DNA from: Apium graveolens
Taxonomy: Eukaryota; Streptophyta; Magnoliopsida; Apiales; Apiaceae
Reading direction: 5' to 3'
DNA: 64,000 bases
Assembly: GCF_009905375.1 (NCBI RefSeq)
Contig: NC_133647.1
Span: 6,581,144-6,645,143, forward strand
A program made the position numbers and the translations under genes. Below the pieces are notes generated by a model. It saw nothing but the letters and a program-made list of their open reading frames with translations. It was not told the origin of the DNA and did not search any database. This document shows positions 1 to 12,090 of the stretch, piece by piece (position 1 is the stretch's first letter; each line of letters starts with the position of its first letter).

Positions 1-872
1 TGTTCAAGAAGGATTTGGATAAGTTTATCATTGTATTTATTGATGACATCTTGATCTACTCGAAGACTAAAGAAGAACATGCAGAGCACCTGAGAATGAC
101 ATTGGAGACATTGAGGAAGGAACAACTTTTTGCGAAATTTTTGAAATGCGAAATTTGGTTAAGGGAAGTACGATTTCTAGGTCACATCCTGAGTGTTGAA
201 GGAATTCAAGTCGATCCAGCAAATATTAAAGCTTTTTTAAACTCGGAAAGACCAAAGTCTTCGACGGAAGTCAGAAGTTTCTTGGGATTAGCAGGTTATT
301 ACCGAAGATTTGTTAAAGATAGACGCACCACTAACCAAGTTGACTCGGAAGAATGAAAAGTTTGAATGGAATGAGAAATTCGAAGAGAGTTTCCAAGAAT
401 TGAAGAATCGACTAGTAATCGCACCTGTACTTGTCTTACCTGATGATCAAGGAGATTTTGTCATTTATAGTGACGCTTCCTATCGAACACTCGGATGTGT
501 TTTGATGCAACATGGCAACGTAATCGCATACACTTCTAGACAACTAAAGCCTCATGAGAAAAAGTATCCGACACATGATCTGGAACTAGCAGCAATTGTA
601 TTCGCACTGAAACTTTGGTGACATTACCTTTACGGTGAAAGATGTGAAATCTACACGGATCATAAAAGTCTGAAGTACATTTTCACACAGAAAGAACTCA
701 ATATGATACAGCGACGTTGGCTAGAGCTAATCAAAGATTACGACGTATCAATCAACTATCATCCAGGCAAAGCGAATGTTATAACAGATGCGTTGAGTCA
801 AAAGGAAAGATTGAACTTGTTAATATCTTCAGAGGAATTGCTCAGAGGATTCATTGCTATTTTGGAGAAGTA
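1..872 (+). pseudogene. Ty3/gypsy pol fragment: end of reverse transcriptase and RNase H
   Basis: The window opens inside a Ty3/gypsy polyprotein. The RT catalytic motif appears as [10 protein letters not shown] near base 38, followed by the C-terminal RT block ([20 protein letters not shown]) and the RNase H domain ([12 protein letters not shown] with its Asp, [31 protein letters not shown], ending ALSQK). The reading frame shifts near 315-320, just after YYRRFV, and an in-frame TGA lies at 619-621 where the family has Arg before HYLYG, which fits CGA to TGA decay. The frame stays open to a TAA at 870-872, where the gypsy sequence meets unrelated CACTA sequence. Gag, protease and most of RT lie outside the window. 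Integrase is absent. Confidence 0.93.
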
Positions 873-2085
873 ATTAATATCCCCGGTGCAAGTCCTTGTT
901 GCTCGGCTTTATAATTGTTGCACCAGGTAAGGGTATATATTTCTTATTGGTTATATCCCTACCAAGTAACCCAATAATTGGTTCATCAAAATTAACTAAA
1001 CACTCAATAGCCTCTTCAATAACATAAGCCTCATCGATGCAACCTTCCAGATGAGCCCTATTTCTTATGTATCCCTTAAACGGCTTCATATACCTCTCAA
1101 AACGATACATCCACCGTAGGAAGATAGGCCCACAAAGCTTAACTTCTCCCACAAGATGAACTAATAAATGGATCATTACATCAAGCAAGAAAGGGGGCAG
1201 TGATTTTCTAGCTTGTATAAGGTCTACACTAGTTCAAACTGTATTTTTTCTAATTTATCAACCTCAATGACTTTAATGAAAATTGCTTTAAAAAGACAAA
1301 ACCTAATAATACTGCGCCTAACCTATTTTTGAAGTACCGATCGAAGTGCACTGGGGAGCAAGTGATGTAACATTGTATGGCAGTCATGGGATTTCATTCC
1401 AATAAGGCAGGGTGTTTCCATAGATACTATACCCTTAATATTCAAACAAAAACTATCAGGTAACTTCCTGCCAATCAAGGATGCGTAGACAATCTTCTTT
1501 TCTTTATGCCACAATTTCCAAGATGCCATCGGTAACTTTTATTTTTTTCCGGGATTTTTTGGCCGCATGTCTGTTCTTATTCCCATTTCAGCGATATCAA
1601 TATGGATAGATTCTTTATCTTTTGTCTTCCTTGGAATATTTAGCAATGTACCAGTTAAAGCCTCACATATACTTTTCTCCATATGCATCACATCGAGGGT
1701 ATGGAGAACTGGAAAAAACTTCTAGTACTCAAACTGAAAAATATAGACATCTTTTTTAAAATTGGTCGAGTTTCCCCTTTCTTTCATCGAAGTTGGCATT
1801 GTGTCTTACCATAAACATGGTTTCTTAGTGGTAGTAATCTTTCTAACAACTCCTCTCTAGTTAAAGGAATCAGAGCTGACAACTTCTCAATGGTTTTTAT
1901 CAAAGGCTGATTTTTGCAATCACTATGGATGATTACGAAGAAACCACCTACAATATCTTATAACCATTGTCTTTTTGTAATTAGCTAACCTGATAGGTTT
2001 TGTTTCATCAACACAAACAACACAAGCATTATACCCTTTAATGATGTTACCAAATAAGTTTCCTAAGGCTTGATAATCATTAATT
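873..2085 (-). pseudogene. CACTA (En/Spm) transposase remnant: TNP2 and DUF4218 regions
   Basis: Read on the minus strand, 2085 to about 1560 encodes TNP2-type pieces: GNLFGNIIKGYNACVVC, a degraded WFLRNHP block, then LDVMHMEKSICEALTGTLLN with a K-T-K-D motif. 1529-1323 and 1188-874 encode the DUF4218 domain that follows in plant CACTA transposases (GMKSHDCHTMLHHLLP; MIHLLVHLVGEVKLCGPIFL; RWMYRFERYMK; GYIRNRAHLEGCI). Several frameshifts and stops separate the blocks, so no functional transposase remains. It may belong to the CACTA element whose right end lies at 19695 (element A), with the Sirevirus inserted between; that link is inference. The 3' end abuts gypsy sequence directly. Confidence 0.85.
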
Positions 2086-2640
2086 GTTTACAACAAAATT
2101 ATTTATGACCTAAAACTGATAAACAAGACAGACATATATGCTTCAGACAAAGATTCACATATAATAGTTCTAGTCAAGCTAATTCATTGTCAGTCAAATT
2201 AACTTATACAACAACGGTTGCAACCAATAAATGATGTATCAATTCGCTCAGCCAATAGAACAATTTAGAAACCATTATTTATAATTATGCTGAAATTTAT
2301 AAACAAAAAAAATTATCAAACAAATTTATTAATAATATTTTTTTATTTTCCAGTTTGTTAGGTTATGGACAGATATATTATGAGCCGTTAAATTTAAAAA
2401 AATTAAAATTTTCATTTTCCCCTCTTTTTCATTAGTAATCCCACCTATTAAATTTGAAAATTTCTATTGCCCCTCTTTTTTTAATGGGCTATAAGACTTT
2501 GATTTCGGAAAACACCATTGTAAGAGTACATACATACAAGTCTATTTTCTGTAAACAATTGGAGCAATATTAGAAGCACATTGAGTCATTAATTTTTAAA
2601 TATAATAAATAACTCTATATAAAAGATGCATAATTTTGTT
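2086..2640. other. AT-rich spacer, no gene seen
   Basis: No coding similarity, RNA gene or clear repeat boundary is visible. It separates the CACTA transposase remnant from the tandem array that follows. Confidence 0.5.
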
Positions 2641-4260
2641 TGTCATAATACTATACGACCGGTTGGAGACAGGTTATTCGATCATTACTAAAGATATTAA
2701 ATTTAGATATATTCGAAAATTTAATCATTTAATTTGATATACGGATTTAGGGTTAGGGTTTAGAGTTTGTATGTGTTCTTAAAACAGAGGAAAACGGTTT
2801 TGGAAAAATAATATTGTGTGAACACGTTAATACAAGTCCTTTTTTACAACACCACTGTCTTACTATATCATCTCTCTTGATGTAAACACAGACTTATAAG
2901 GATTTCGTATCCTTCAACACCTATCATAAATGTAACAATCGACACGTTAGAACAAGTATTAGTATAAACATGTGTAAATATCACTAAAAAGTTAACGAAT
3001 TAAATACTAGTATTTTTGATTTAGTATGTATTCGTAATGATTTATTTTACGTCCATTGAATTGCTACTTTTAAAATATAATCGATAAGTCTATATATATC
3101 ACGAATTCGGTACTGGTTAAGTGTCTCCACACAATACGGGTCGGAGACACAATATTGGATCCTAAAACAAGATATTAAATTTAGATATATTCAAAAATTT
3201 CATAATTTTATTCAAAATACGAGTTTACGGTTTGTAACATAGGATAACCATTTTGGTAAAACACCATTGTAAGAACACGTAAATACAAGTATTTTTTTCT
3301 CTAAATAATTACCTTATAATATCATCCTTCTTGACGTAAATAAAGACTTCTAATTGTTTTGTATCCTTCGACACTGGTCATAAATGTAACAATTGCCATG
3401 TTAGAACATGTATTAGTATAAACATTTATAAGTGAAAGTAACGGTTTATAAAATAAATACAATTGTCTTTGATTTAGTATGTTCGTAGTGATATATTCTA
3501 TGTTCATTGAATTGCTACTTTCAAAATATAGTCGATAACTCTATATATATTACAAACCGGGTACTTTTTAAGTGTCACGATACTATAGCGGTTGGAGAGA
3601 TGATATTGGATCTAAAACAAGACATTAAATTTAGATAGATTCAAATATTTCATAATTTTATTTGAAAAAAGTGATTACGGCTTAGGGTTTGTAGTATATT
3701 TATTCTTAAAGAATAGGACAACAGTTTTGATAAAACACCATTATAAGAACACGTAAATACAAGTTTTTTTTCTCTAAACCATTGTCTTATAACATCATCT
3801 TTCCTAACGTAAATGAAGACATCTAATTGTTTTGTATCCTTCGACACCTGTCATAAATATAATGATTGGCATGTTATAACATGTGTTAGTATAAACATTT
3901 GTAAGTAAAAGTAATGGTTTATGTAATAAATGCCAGTATCTTTGATTTAGTATGTTCGTAATGATATATTCTATGTCCATTAAATTTCTACTTTTAAAAT
4001 ATAGTCGATAACTCTATATATATAACAAACCTGGTACTTGTTAAGTGTCACAATACTATATGGCTGGTTTCATGATATTGGATCCTAACACAAGACATTA
4101 AATTTAGCTAGATTCAAATATTTTATAATTTTATTCAAAATAAAGGTTTATGGCTTAAGGTTTGTAGCATATGTATTCTTAAAACATAGGACAACGATTT
4201 GGTCAAACGCCATCGTAAGAACACGTAAATACAAATCTTTTTTCTCTAAAGCATTGTTTT
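2641..4260. repeat. Tandem array of a 450-480 bp repeat, about 3.4 copies
   Basis: Units start near 2641, 3121, 3571 and 4047, each with a variant of TGTCACAATACTATA followed by a GGTTGGAGA-like block, then a common run including GACATTAAATTTAGAT, GAACACGTAAATACAAGT, TTCGTATCCTTCGACACC and CTATATATAT near the end. Spacing is about 480, 450 and 476 bp. The last unit breaks off near 4260. Copies are clearly diverged (many substitutions and small gaps), so the array is old. Short antisense ORFs in it are not conserved between units and look fortuitous. The sequence does not resemble the 175 bp arrays at 17620 and 30180. Confidence 0.85.
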
Positions 4261-4559
4261 AGTTGAAAGACCAAGTGAATACTGTATCTGAATTAAATAA
4301 TAATATCAAAATTATTTAGATTATTTGAAATAAAAAATGCATAATTTTCTAAATTGTTCCTTTATATTTATATATAGTCTTGACCGTTATTTTCACAATT
4401 TACTTTATTTTCCGTTCTTTTTCATTATTTGCTAAAAATAAATTTTCTAAATATATAATCTTAATTGAATATTTCTAATTGATTTATTCCCAAAATTCCT
4501 TCACTTCCCCTTCTTTTTCATTTTCGTGCCCCCTTTTCCTCCTTTCCCCTTTTTGTTCC

Positions 4560-5543
4560 TGTTATTCCCTAACAATACAACAATAATTACAAAAGGGGGG
4601 TGAATGTAATTCTGACTACTTTTGAGATTTTAAAAATGTTCTAATTTAATATATATAACAGTGTTTGATTTGCTGTAATGCAGAATGAAAGAATAATAGA
4701 AATCAAAACACTAAGTAATAAAATAAAACACAAGCTTTAAAACTTTCTGGTGGATTTGAATAGCACACAGCTGCTTTACAAGTGAACAAACAAACTACAG
4801 AGAAATTCTTAACAAGTACAGCCTTATCTATCTCTCTGAAAAATGTACTTGCTTAGTTAGTCGTTCTACTTGCTACACTTGGTTTATATATCACCAAGTT
4901 ACATGACAGTAAGACAAGATAATAAAACAAAATAAATTTAGTCTAATATCATGCTACAAAATTACTCTATCCAGCATCTTTGAATATCTTCACATTTGCA
5001 TGGAAATGGTAATGCTTCTTTGTTCTCAAAATCCTGCTTAACAGGCTGCCACATTCCTTTTGCAAACACCCGACGCATGTGACTGTGTTGTCACTATCAA
5101 CAGCTATTTTGAATATGATCATCCGTAGGGATTATGTTGAACATCCGTCGGGAATATGTTGATCATCCGTCGAGAGCCTTGTAGATCATCCGGTGGGAGT
5201 CTATCTATCACTTGACTCTATTTCACTTATACAGAATTACAAGACATCTCATATTTACAATTAGCCAACCTATTCTGCATATCAATCTAGTAGTCAACAT
5301 GACTTAGATAATCTTACAAAATGTACTAGACTAAAACATGTTGTTTGCAGAAATGTGCTACAATACCTATTTGATACATAAGCTACACTCTCGATGGATG
5401 TTAAATTATCATTCGTCGGGACTATAAAGTTCATCCGTGGGGACTATATTAGAATATCCGTCGATAGCTACAAAATTCACTAAGTTAAATCTACTGAGGT
5501 GTTTTGTTTAACTTATCATCAAGTTCACAACATATTCCTAACA
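4560..5543 (-). repeat. 3' LTR of the Sirevirus
   Basis: 984 bp, matching the LTR at 16279-17323 along its length but lacking about 60 bp (a TA-repeat segment present at about 16480-16540 in the other copy). It contains two clusters of an ATCCGTCGGGA-type motif at 5121, 5143, 5165, 5188 and at 5411, 5433, 5455, spaced 22-23 bp, plus one inverted copy near 5391. The number of differences between the LTRs suggests an old insertion. Confidence 0.93.
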
Positions 5544-5553
5544 ATCTCCCCCT
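5544..5553 (-). other. Polypurine tract of the Sirevirus
   Basis: On the minus strand the bases directly before the 3' LTR read TTAGGGGGAGAT and then TGTTAGG, the usual plus-strand primer site of copia elements. A 23 bp tandem duplication (CCCTAAATGTACAGATTTAA) lies beside it at about 5549-5597. Confidence 0.85.
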
Positions 5554-5711
5554 AAATGTACAGATTTAAAACACCCTAAATGTACAGATTTAAAATATAG
5601 TAGATAAACTGATAAGTGCTACAAATTTATTGAAAATTGAACAAATTAAAAGTGTATAAAGAGTTCTCACAATCATTATCAAGGTGCTCTTCTAGTCTGA
5701 GCAGATGATTT

Positions 5712-8700
5712 CTATTTCCTTGATTGTCTGAATTTATTCCCAAGCTTCCTGGTGTTTTCCTCTATTTGATTTTGGAATTGCCTGTGGAATTCAAGTTCTT
5801 CAGCATCTGACAGATCCAGTTTTTCTTGCATTTCTAATAGAGTCTCATTGCTAGAGATACTCAATTGGTCACCCAGTCTGAAGAATCTTCTAACACCCTT
5901 GTCAACCATGAATTCCATCAGCCAATAAGGCCTCAAATGCACTCTATTTACTGTGAATGGAATTGATAATGTTTTTGGGAGTGCATCTTTGGCTTTATTA
6001 CTCCTTATATCTTCTATCTTTTTTGGACCAATTTCCTTGCAGTTACATTAAAACTAAAGTTTTTCTTGAAGGATGAGAAGACCATTATCAGTACAGATTG
6101 GCTTTCGTGAAGAATCCTGTGAAGAGGCCATGTGATCTCTTTCCCTCCCTTGTACTTAAACACTAGTCTTTCAGGAAGATGTCTGTGAGCATCAATTCCT
6201 CTTACCTCTTCCAATTCATCAAGTAGAGATTTATATCAGAAAATTCCTTGATGTCACAGATGTAGAGTAGATCTCCCTTGTTGACAGTTGGTTGAGTTTT
6301 GGCTAAGGCTTTGGTTCTGAGAGTCACATGTTTGACCTTCTTGGTTGCTCTTATCTTTGTTTTCTTTGGCTTGTTGAAGATAGGTAAATTAAGTTTAATA
6401 ATTGGAAAACTTTCCCAGTCTATTGGCTCATCCTTGGGAATTATAGGCTCACCGTGAAAATTCTTTGTTGGATCCACCTTGAATTCCTCATGTACCGCTA
6501 AGGGCTTGGATGTTTGAGTTGAAATTGTAGACTTTTTGGGAATGTAGTCTTCCATTTCCTCATCACTGAAATCCAATTTTCTTTTGGAATGAAGCTTGTA
6601 TCTGAATTTTCTTTTCTGTTGAGGTTCATTTTGCATTTTATGATCTTGAGCTTCAGTAATCACATGTGTTTTCTGAAAAATCTTGGTTGTAGTCTTCAGA
6701 GCTTGAAGTTTGGCCAAGATAGTAGCTTGCTTCTTCTTTTGTTTCAGCTTTTTAGCATCTAAGGCAGCCTGTTCTTTTCTTGCTTAATTCTTTCCTTTTC
6801 TTCCTTCTTGGCTTCTACAAACTCAGGGTGTCCAGCCACCACACAGATTTCCTTACCATTCATGTAGATCTTGGCAATTCTTCTTTTCATCAATAAATCA
6901 GTTGGTTCTTTAAAGAATGCAATTGATTTTGCCAACAGCTTCTTTTCATCTGGCCTTGGTGTCTCAAACATGAGATCCACAAGATTTTTGTCTGAGAACT
7001 TTGTATAGTTCTTTTTAGGCTTCAAAACCAGATTGGCCTTTGGAGACTTGATGCATGAAGGTTGGCCGTTTTCCAAGCTACCTAGACTCATTTCATTCAC
7101 AGAGATTTATTTGACTTGTAAGTGGTGATGAAAGATCTTGTCTGGTTTCTGTATCTGACCAAATTTCTTCTGAATTTCTTCATCTATTTTCTTCGACTTG
7201 TCATCCAATTCCTTCTCAACAGCTGCAACATCAAGCATCTTGAGATTTGTCTTTGAATCAAGCTTAGTAGCTGCTATTTGGATCAGATTAATGTTGTCCA
7301 ATATTGGTGGCTTTGGTAATGTAATTTCTGGAACTATTACTTGGCTGATTTGAACATTTAACACATGCTCCCCTCACTAGTTTGCCCTCCTTGACTAACT
7401 AGGATGATTGAATCTTTCTCCCCATTTTTGTTATCATCAAGTAGAGTGGAGGTAGAAATTTGTACATGCACCAGCTTTTGAAGTAACTGAATTTGATGTG
7501 TTTGATGTAGATGAATAGCTGTGAGAGAGGCTTCTACTGCTTCCAGTCTTGTGTCCAAGGAATCCACTTTAGTTGCAAGATTAGAATTCTTCCTCAACTG
7601 TCTATTGATGTCAAGCACTATTGTATCTGGAAATTTAGCATCTAATCTTTCAGAGACATCCTTCTTGACTTGGTCAAATTCTGTTTTGATTGAAGTGACA
7701 TCTTGATTATGTTGAAGAGATTGTATTTGATGTAGTTGTAGAGAGTTAAGGTGTGCTTGTAGAAGCTTCTTGGTGCTAGAATTAGTAGTGGCTTGAAGAG
7801 CAGTGTGTGTCAGTTGAATGATGTGAAAAAGATTTGTCTTGAAATGTTACTCATCACACTCTTTCGAAAACACCAAAGGTGGAATGTTTGATCTAGAGCT
7901 AGGGCCTGCTTTTCCCCTATGTCCATGAACTCTTCTTCATCACCATCTTCATCTCCAAAGAACTCTTCAGACTCACCAGTTCCATAGTCAACTTCATCAC
8001 CACCTTTAGGTGGCATGGCTGTGATGGCATCCTTTGCTCTTTGCATTGAAGCGGTTGTATGCACCAAGTTAAGCATCTTTTCTTCAGCCACATTGTCCTG
8101 TTCAGCTAGAACTTGATATGCTGCCACAAAGTGAGTAAATGCCTCAGCTTCAAAAGAAACAGAGTCTAAAACAACTTGATATTCTTGCTGAATTAGCTGT
8201 CTCTTGTCAGCCTCATTGACATCCATTAACTCACTTATAATGGGCTCTTCACATTCAGTTGTACCTGCTTTTCTCTGCACTTGTAACAATTATTGAAATT
8301 TTAGTGTGTATAGTGAGTACTGACGGGTGAGGAACATACATCGGGGTAGTAGTTAGGATAGCCGACAGATGACTGTTATTAGACACATCTGTCGGGATAC
8401 AATCACTAACCGACGGATGAACAATATCCACTGGAATAGAAGAAATGAATGAGTTTGGAGTGGAGACTATTGTAGACTCTATGAATATTGATGAAAATTT
8501 GGGCACAGATGTCTCAAAAGTTCCTGAAAGAATTGGCAAGTGAGCCAACAAATCATCTAAATGATGATGCTCACTTGCACTGATTTTGGCTTCCCTAACA
8601 GAGTTAAAGAAGGGGAATCAGGAATTGATGTGTTAATCATATCCACATCCAGAGAATTTGTGGGAGAGTTTGGTGTTTGTGGTGATTTTATGATTAAAGA

Positions 8701-10007
8701 TTTTGGCTGTGACTCCACATTTATTGGAGCCACATCAATCTGAATTTGAGATGGTACAGTGACTGAGTCTTTAGCTTTAGTTTGCACTGTGTGTGTTCCC
8801 TATGCATCCCCAATGGTTTTGGATCTCTTCTTTCTGGCGTAAGTTTGGGGTGAGCTTGTGTCCCTTACCCTCTTGGCCTGTGCTCCTGGTTGGGAGCTTG
8901 TTTCAATAGTAACATCCTTTTGGGAGGATGAAACTAGAAGTGAGCTAATTTCCTTAGTAATCACCATAATTTATTGGGAAACTATGGTGTGGCTAGGCTT
9001 AGGTACACTTACCTCTCCATCCTTATCATTGGGTTTGCAACTGGTTTCTTTTGAGAGAATCCAGAGGGGGTTTTCTTTGATTTAGATTTTGAAATTTTTG
9101 TTTTAGTGGCTTTGGTAGGCATCTGTTTGGTCATTGACACAGATGCCATAGCTACACTCAAAGGTAAAGAAATTTGGGAGGTTGGAATTGTGGAGACAGT
9201 GGTGCTTACCTTACTTACCTGAGGGCCTTCCATGATTGGAAAATAGAAAAGGGGCACCTTATTTTGATGACTTGCTCTGTTAAGATCTGCAAGCACTCTC
9301 CTTTCTTGAACCCAACAATCCAGTTTGTTGGTTGAGTTCTCAATAACAATATCCTTAACAAAATGGTTAACAATAATCATAAAGAATCTAGCATAATAGA
9401 TATTTTTAGTTCTCTTTTTAATTTCCCTTAAATTGTAACCTAACTCAAACTTGATCATGCCACTGAAATTATGGTACTTATCAGTAACTAGCATATAAAG
9501 CATGTTAAGCATGGCAGTGTTGACAGAATCAAAGTTACTTATCTTACCAGAAAACACTTTGGTAACTACATCACACAAATAACTCCACTCTTTCCTAAGA
9601 CCTGGCCTTCTAATTTAACTTAACTTAGTGGTAGGAAGAGCATAGCCAATAGAATTAAGCATGGTAACTAAATTAGCATCTATGTGTGGTTCAGTAGTAG
9701 TGTTCTCATGAATCTTAAAACATGCTAGAATTACATCACTGTTAATGCAAAATTACTTACCTTTGAGAGTAAAAGTTATGGTTTTGTCAGTAGACTGGTA
9801 CACTACAGTTGTCCATATCTCCTCCATAACTTTACAATAGATTGTGGTTGATTCCAGCATAGCATAACTGAGTTTCCATCCCTTCACAAAGTCCATCCTT
9901 TTGTGAAAATCTTCAGACTCCGCAATTTCGTTGTTCATAAGAGCCACGAAATTGTTTTTCTCATAGATGAATCCAGAATGAGACATGATTTTGACTACTG
10001 GTGCCAT
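5712..10007 (-). pseudogene. Third coding region (env-like ORF position) of the Sirevirus, degraded
   Basis: About 4.3 kb between RNase H and the 3' LTR is coding-like on the minus strand, in pieces: 10007-9753 (starting MAPVVKIMSHSGF), 9578-9009 (with LRKEWSYLCDVVTK just upstream and NIYYARFFMIIVNHF), 8787-8255 (Ser/Pro/Thr-rich), 8289-7810 (acidic, ending in a Glu/Asp-rich run), 7618-7358 (heptad-like coiled coil around VDSLDTRLEAVEASLTA), 7364-7107, 7100-6759 (KPKKNYTKFSDKNLVDLMF), 6717-6202 (Lys-rich), 6214-6014 and 5942-5712. Together they imply one ancestral protein of some 1,400 residues. Sireviruses are known to carry an extra ORF here, called env-like in SIRE1, with a coiled coil. 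I see no clear signal peptide or fusion domain, so an envelope function is not supported. The N-terminal part recalls plant transposon-associated domains of unknown role. Confidence 0.72.
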
Positions 10008-10527
10008 TGTTAAGGTGAGGAAATTTGTAGAGAGAGAGAGAGTATTTGCTTTGGAGAAGAAGAGAGTTAGAGAAATTGCATTGAGAATGATAAAAGAAAA
10101 GAATGAAAATGAATTTAGCTTTTATACCATCTTAGAAATAAACTATTAAAAGTGAAATAAAGTAACCAATCAAAATAGCCTAAAATAGCAATTTAAAATA
10201 AAATAAACTGTCAAAATTCTGTCAATTATCCATCGTGACAAACTTACAGACTATAAGTATATCCGATGGATAATGTTCAGTACTTTTAACGGCTAGGATG
10301 TAGACAATTCGACGGATGAGGATAAAGCAATTATCCATCGGGTATAAAATAATCCAGAAAAGTAATTGATTTTTACTAAGCTATTTTATTTCGACGGAAG
10401 ATCAAACTCGATGGATAATGAGCATCCTTTGAGATGTAAATTTTGACTTAGCCAAAATTTCATCTAAAATAGAAAAATCAATTAATTTTCTGGCTGCATC
10501 ATAACTTGCAAAATTATCAGAAATAAT
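10008..10527 (-). other. Spacer between RNase H and ORF3 of the Sirevirus, motif-rich
   Basis: No coding block. It contains a GA-rich run near 10030-10060 and at least six copies of the ATCC(G/A)TCGG-type motif, in both orientations, near 10229, 10259, 10310, 10331, 10391 and 10410. Such a spacer could hold a leader for expressing ORF3, but no direct evidence shows this. Confidence 0.6.
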
Positions 10528-11180
10528 TTAAGAATAAGTAAGCATAACTAACTCACTTAACAACCTAGAAAAGGTGGATTCATCAAGTGGCTTGGTAAAG
10601 ATATCTGCAAGTTGCTTCTCACTTGGAACAGAATAAAGTTCCACAATACCATTCATCATATGTTCCCTAATGAAGTGGTACTTGATCTCTATGTACTTTG
10701 TTCTTGAATAATGTACTGGATTTTCAGTGATGGCAATTGCAGTTGTGTTATCACAGAAAATAGGAATTCTATCTACTTGTAGACCATAGTCCAACAATTG
10801 GTTTTTCATCCATAAAATATGTGCACAACAACTACCAGCAGCAATATATTCAGCTTCAGCTATAGAAGTAGAAACTGAACTTTGCTTTTTACTGAACCAG
10901 GATACTAGCTTGTTTCCTAGAATTTGACAGGTTCCTGTTGTACTTTTTCTATCAATTTTATAACCTGCATAATCTGCATCTGAATAACCAATTAGATCAA
11001 AACCAGAATCTCTGGGGTACCAAATGCCAAGTTTTGGTGTTCCCTTGAGATATCTGAAAATTCTCTTAATAGCTACTAAGTGAGATTCTCTAGGATCAGC
11101 CTGAAATCTAGCACAAAGACAAGTAGCAAACATTATATCTGGCCTACTAGCTGTTAAGTAAAAAGTGAGCCAACCATGAC
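10528..11180 (-). pseudogene. Sirevirus RNase H domain
   Basis: The minus-strand frame shows the copia RNase H pattern: RYLKGTPKLGIWYP, GYSDADYAGYKIDRKSTTG (acidic residues present), SSVSTSIAEAEYIAAGSCCA, IFCDNTTAIAI, KYIEIKYHFIRE and the closing QLADIFTKPLD. It is the best-kept part of this element, about 200 codons without a stop. The upstream join to RT is broken near 11150-11180. Confidence 0.9.
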
Positions 11181-12090
11181 CCTATAGCTTGAAATATCCA
11201 CAGACTTTTCAGTAGTATTTAACTCAAGCTTAGTTGCAGTGGCCATGGGAGTTTTTGCAGATGTGCAATCCATTCGATCAAACTTCTTTAAAAGATCATA
11301 AATATATTTGGTTTGACTAATGAATATTCCATCACTAACTTGCTTAACTTGTAAGCCAAGAAAGTAAGTTAGTTATCCCATCATGCTCATTTCATACTTT
11401 GCATCAATTTGGCAAATATTTTGCAAAGTTTTTCATCTGTAGAGCCAAATATAATATCATCTATATAAATTTAAACAAGTATACTAGAGCCATTAACAAT
11501 TATAAAGAATAAAGTTTTGTCAACAGTACCTCTTGTGAAGTGATTTTCTAAGAGAAACTTTGACAAAGTATCATACCAGGCTCTAGGTGCTTGCTTCAAT
11601 CCATAAAGTGCTTTCAAAAGATAGTAGACATATTCTGGAAAATTTGGATTTCAAAACAAGGAAGCTGACTAACATAGACTTCCTCCTCTAAATCTCCATT
11701 CAGAAAGGCACTTTTGACATCCATTGGATAGACTTTGAAATTGGCATGTGCTGCAAAGGCTAAGAAAATTCTGATGGCTTCAAGTCTTGCAACAGTAGTA
11801 AAAGTTTCATCAAAATATATTCCTTCTTGTTGACAGTAGCCCTTAGCAACCAATCTAGCTTGGTTCTTAACAACTATGCCATTTTAATCCATCTTGTTTC
11901 TGGATACCCACTTAGTGTCAATTGGATTCTTTCCTTTTGGCTTGGGAACTAGCTTCCATACCTTGTTCCTTTTAAATTGGTTTAGCTCTTCCTGTTTAGC
12001 GAAAATTCAATCAGGATCCAACAGAGCTTCTTCTACATTCTTTGGTTCTTCTTTAGAAAGAAAGCTGCTATATAAACACTCTTCTTGAGT
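11181..12090 (-). pseudogene. Sirevirus reverse transcriptase, broken
   Basis: Minus-strand blocks run from about 12010 (VWKLVPKP-like) through [54 protein letters not shown], then KALYGLKQAPRAWYDTLS and IYIDDIIFGSTDEK near 11440-11470. The catalytic Asp pair (YIDD) is present, but an in-frame TAA lies just upstream of it, another stop lies near 11885, and a frameshift follows the DVKSAFLNG block. No continuous RT can be made. Confidence 0.88.

Noticed and set aside
2745..2770. TTTAGGGTTAGGGTTTAG resembling an interstitial telomere repeat
   Set aside because: Only about three imperfect units, and part of one copy of the 470 bp repeat; other copies have one or none.
5121..5465. Regularly spaced 22-23 bp motif in the Sirevirus LTR resembling a CRISPR-like array
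   Set aside because: Copies are imperfect, spacers are as similar as the motif, it lies in an LTR of a plant retrotransposon, and no Cas genes exist.
5712..10007. Calling the Sirevirus third region a true envelope gene
   Set aside because: No signal peptide, transmembrane anchor or fusion segment could be made out in the broken frames.
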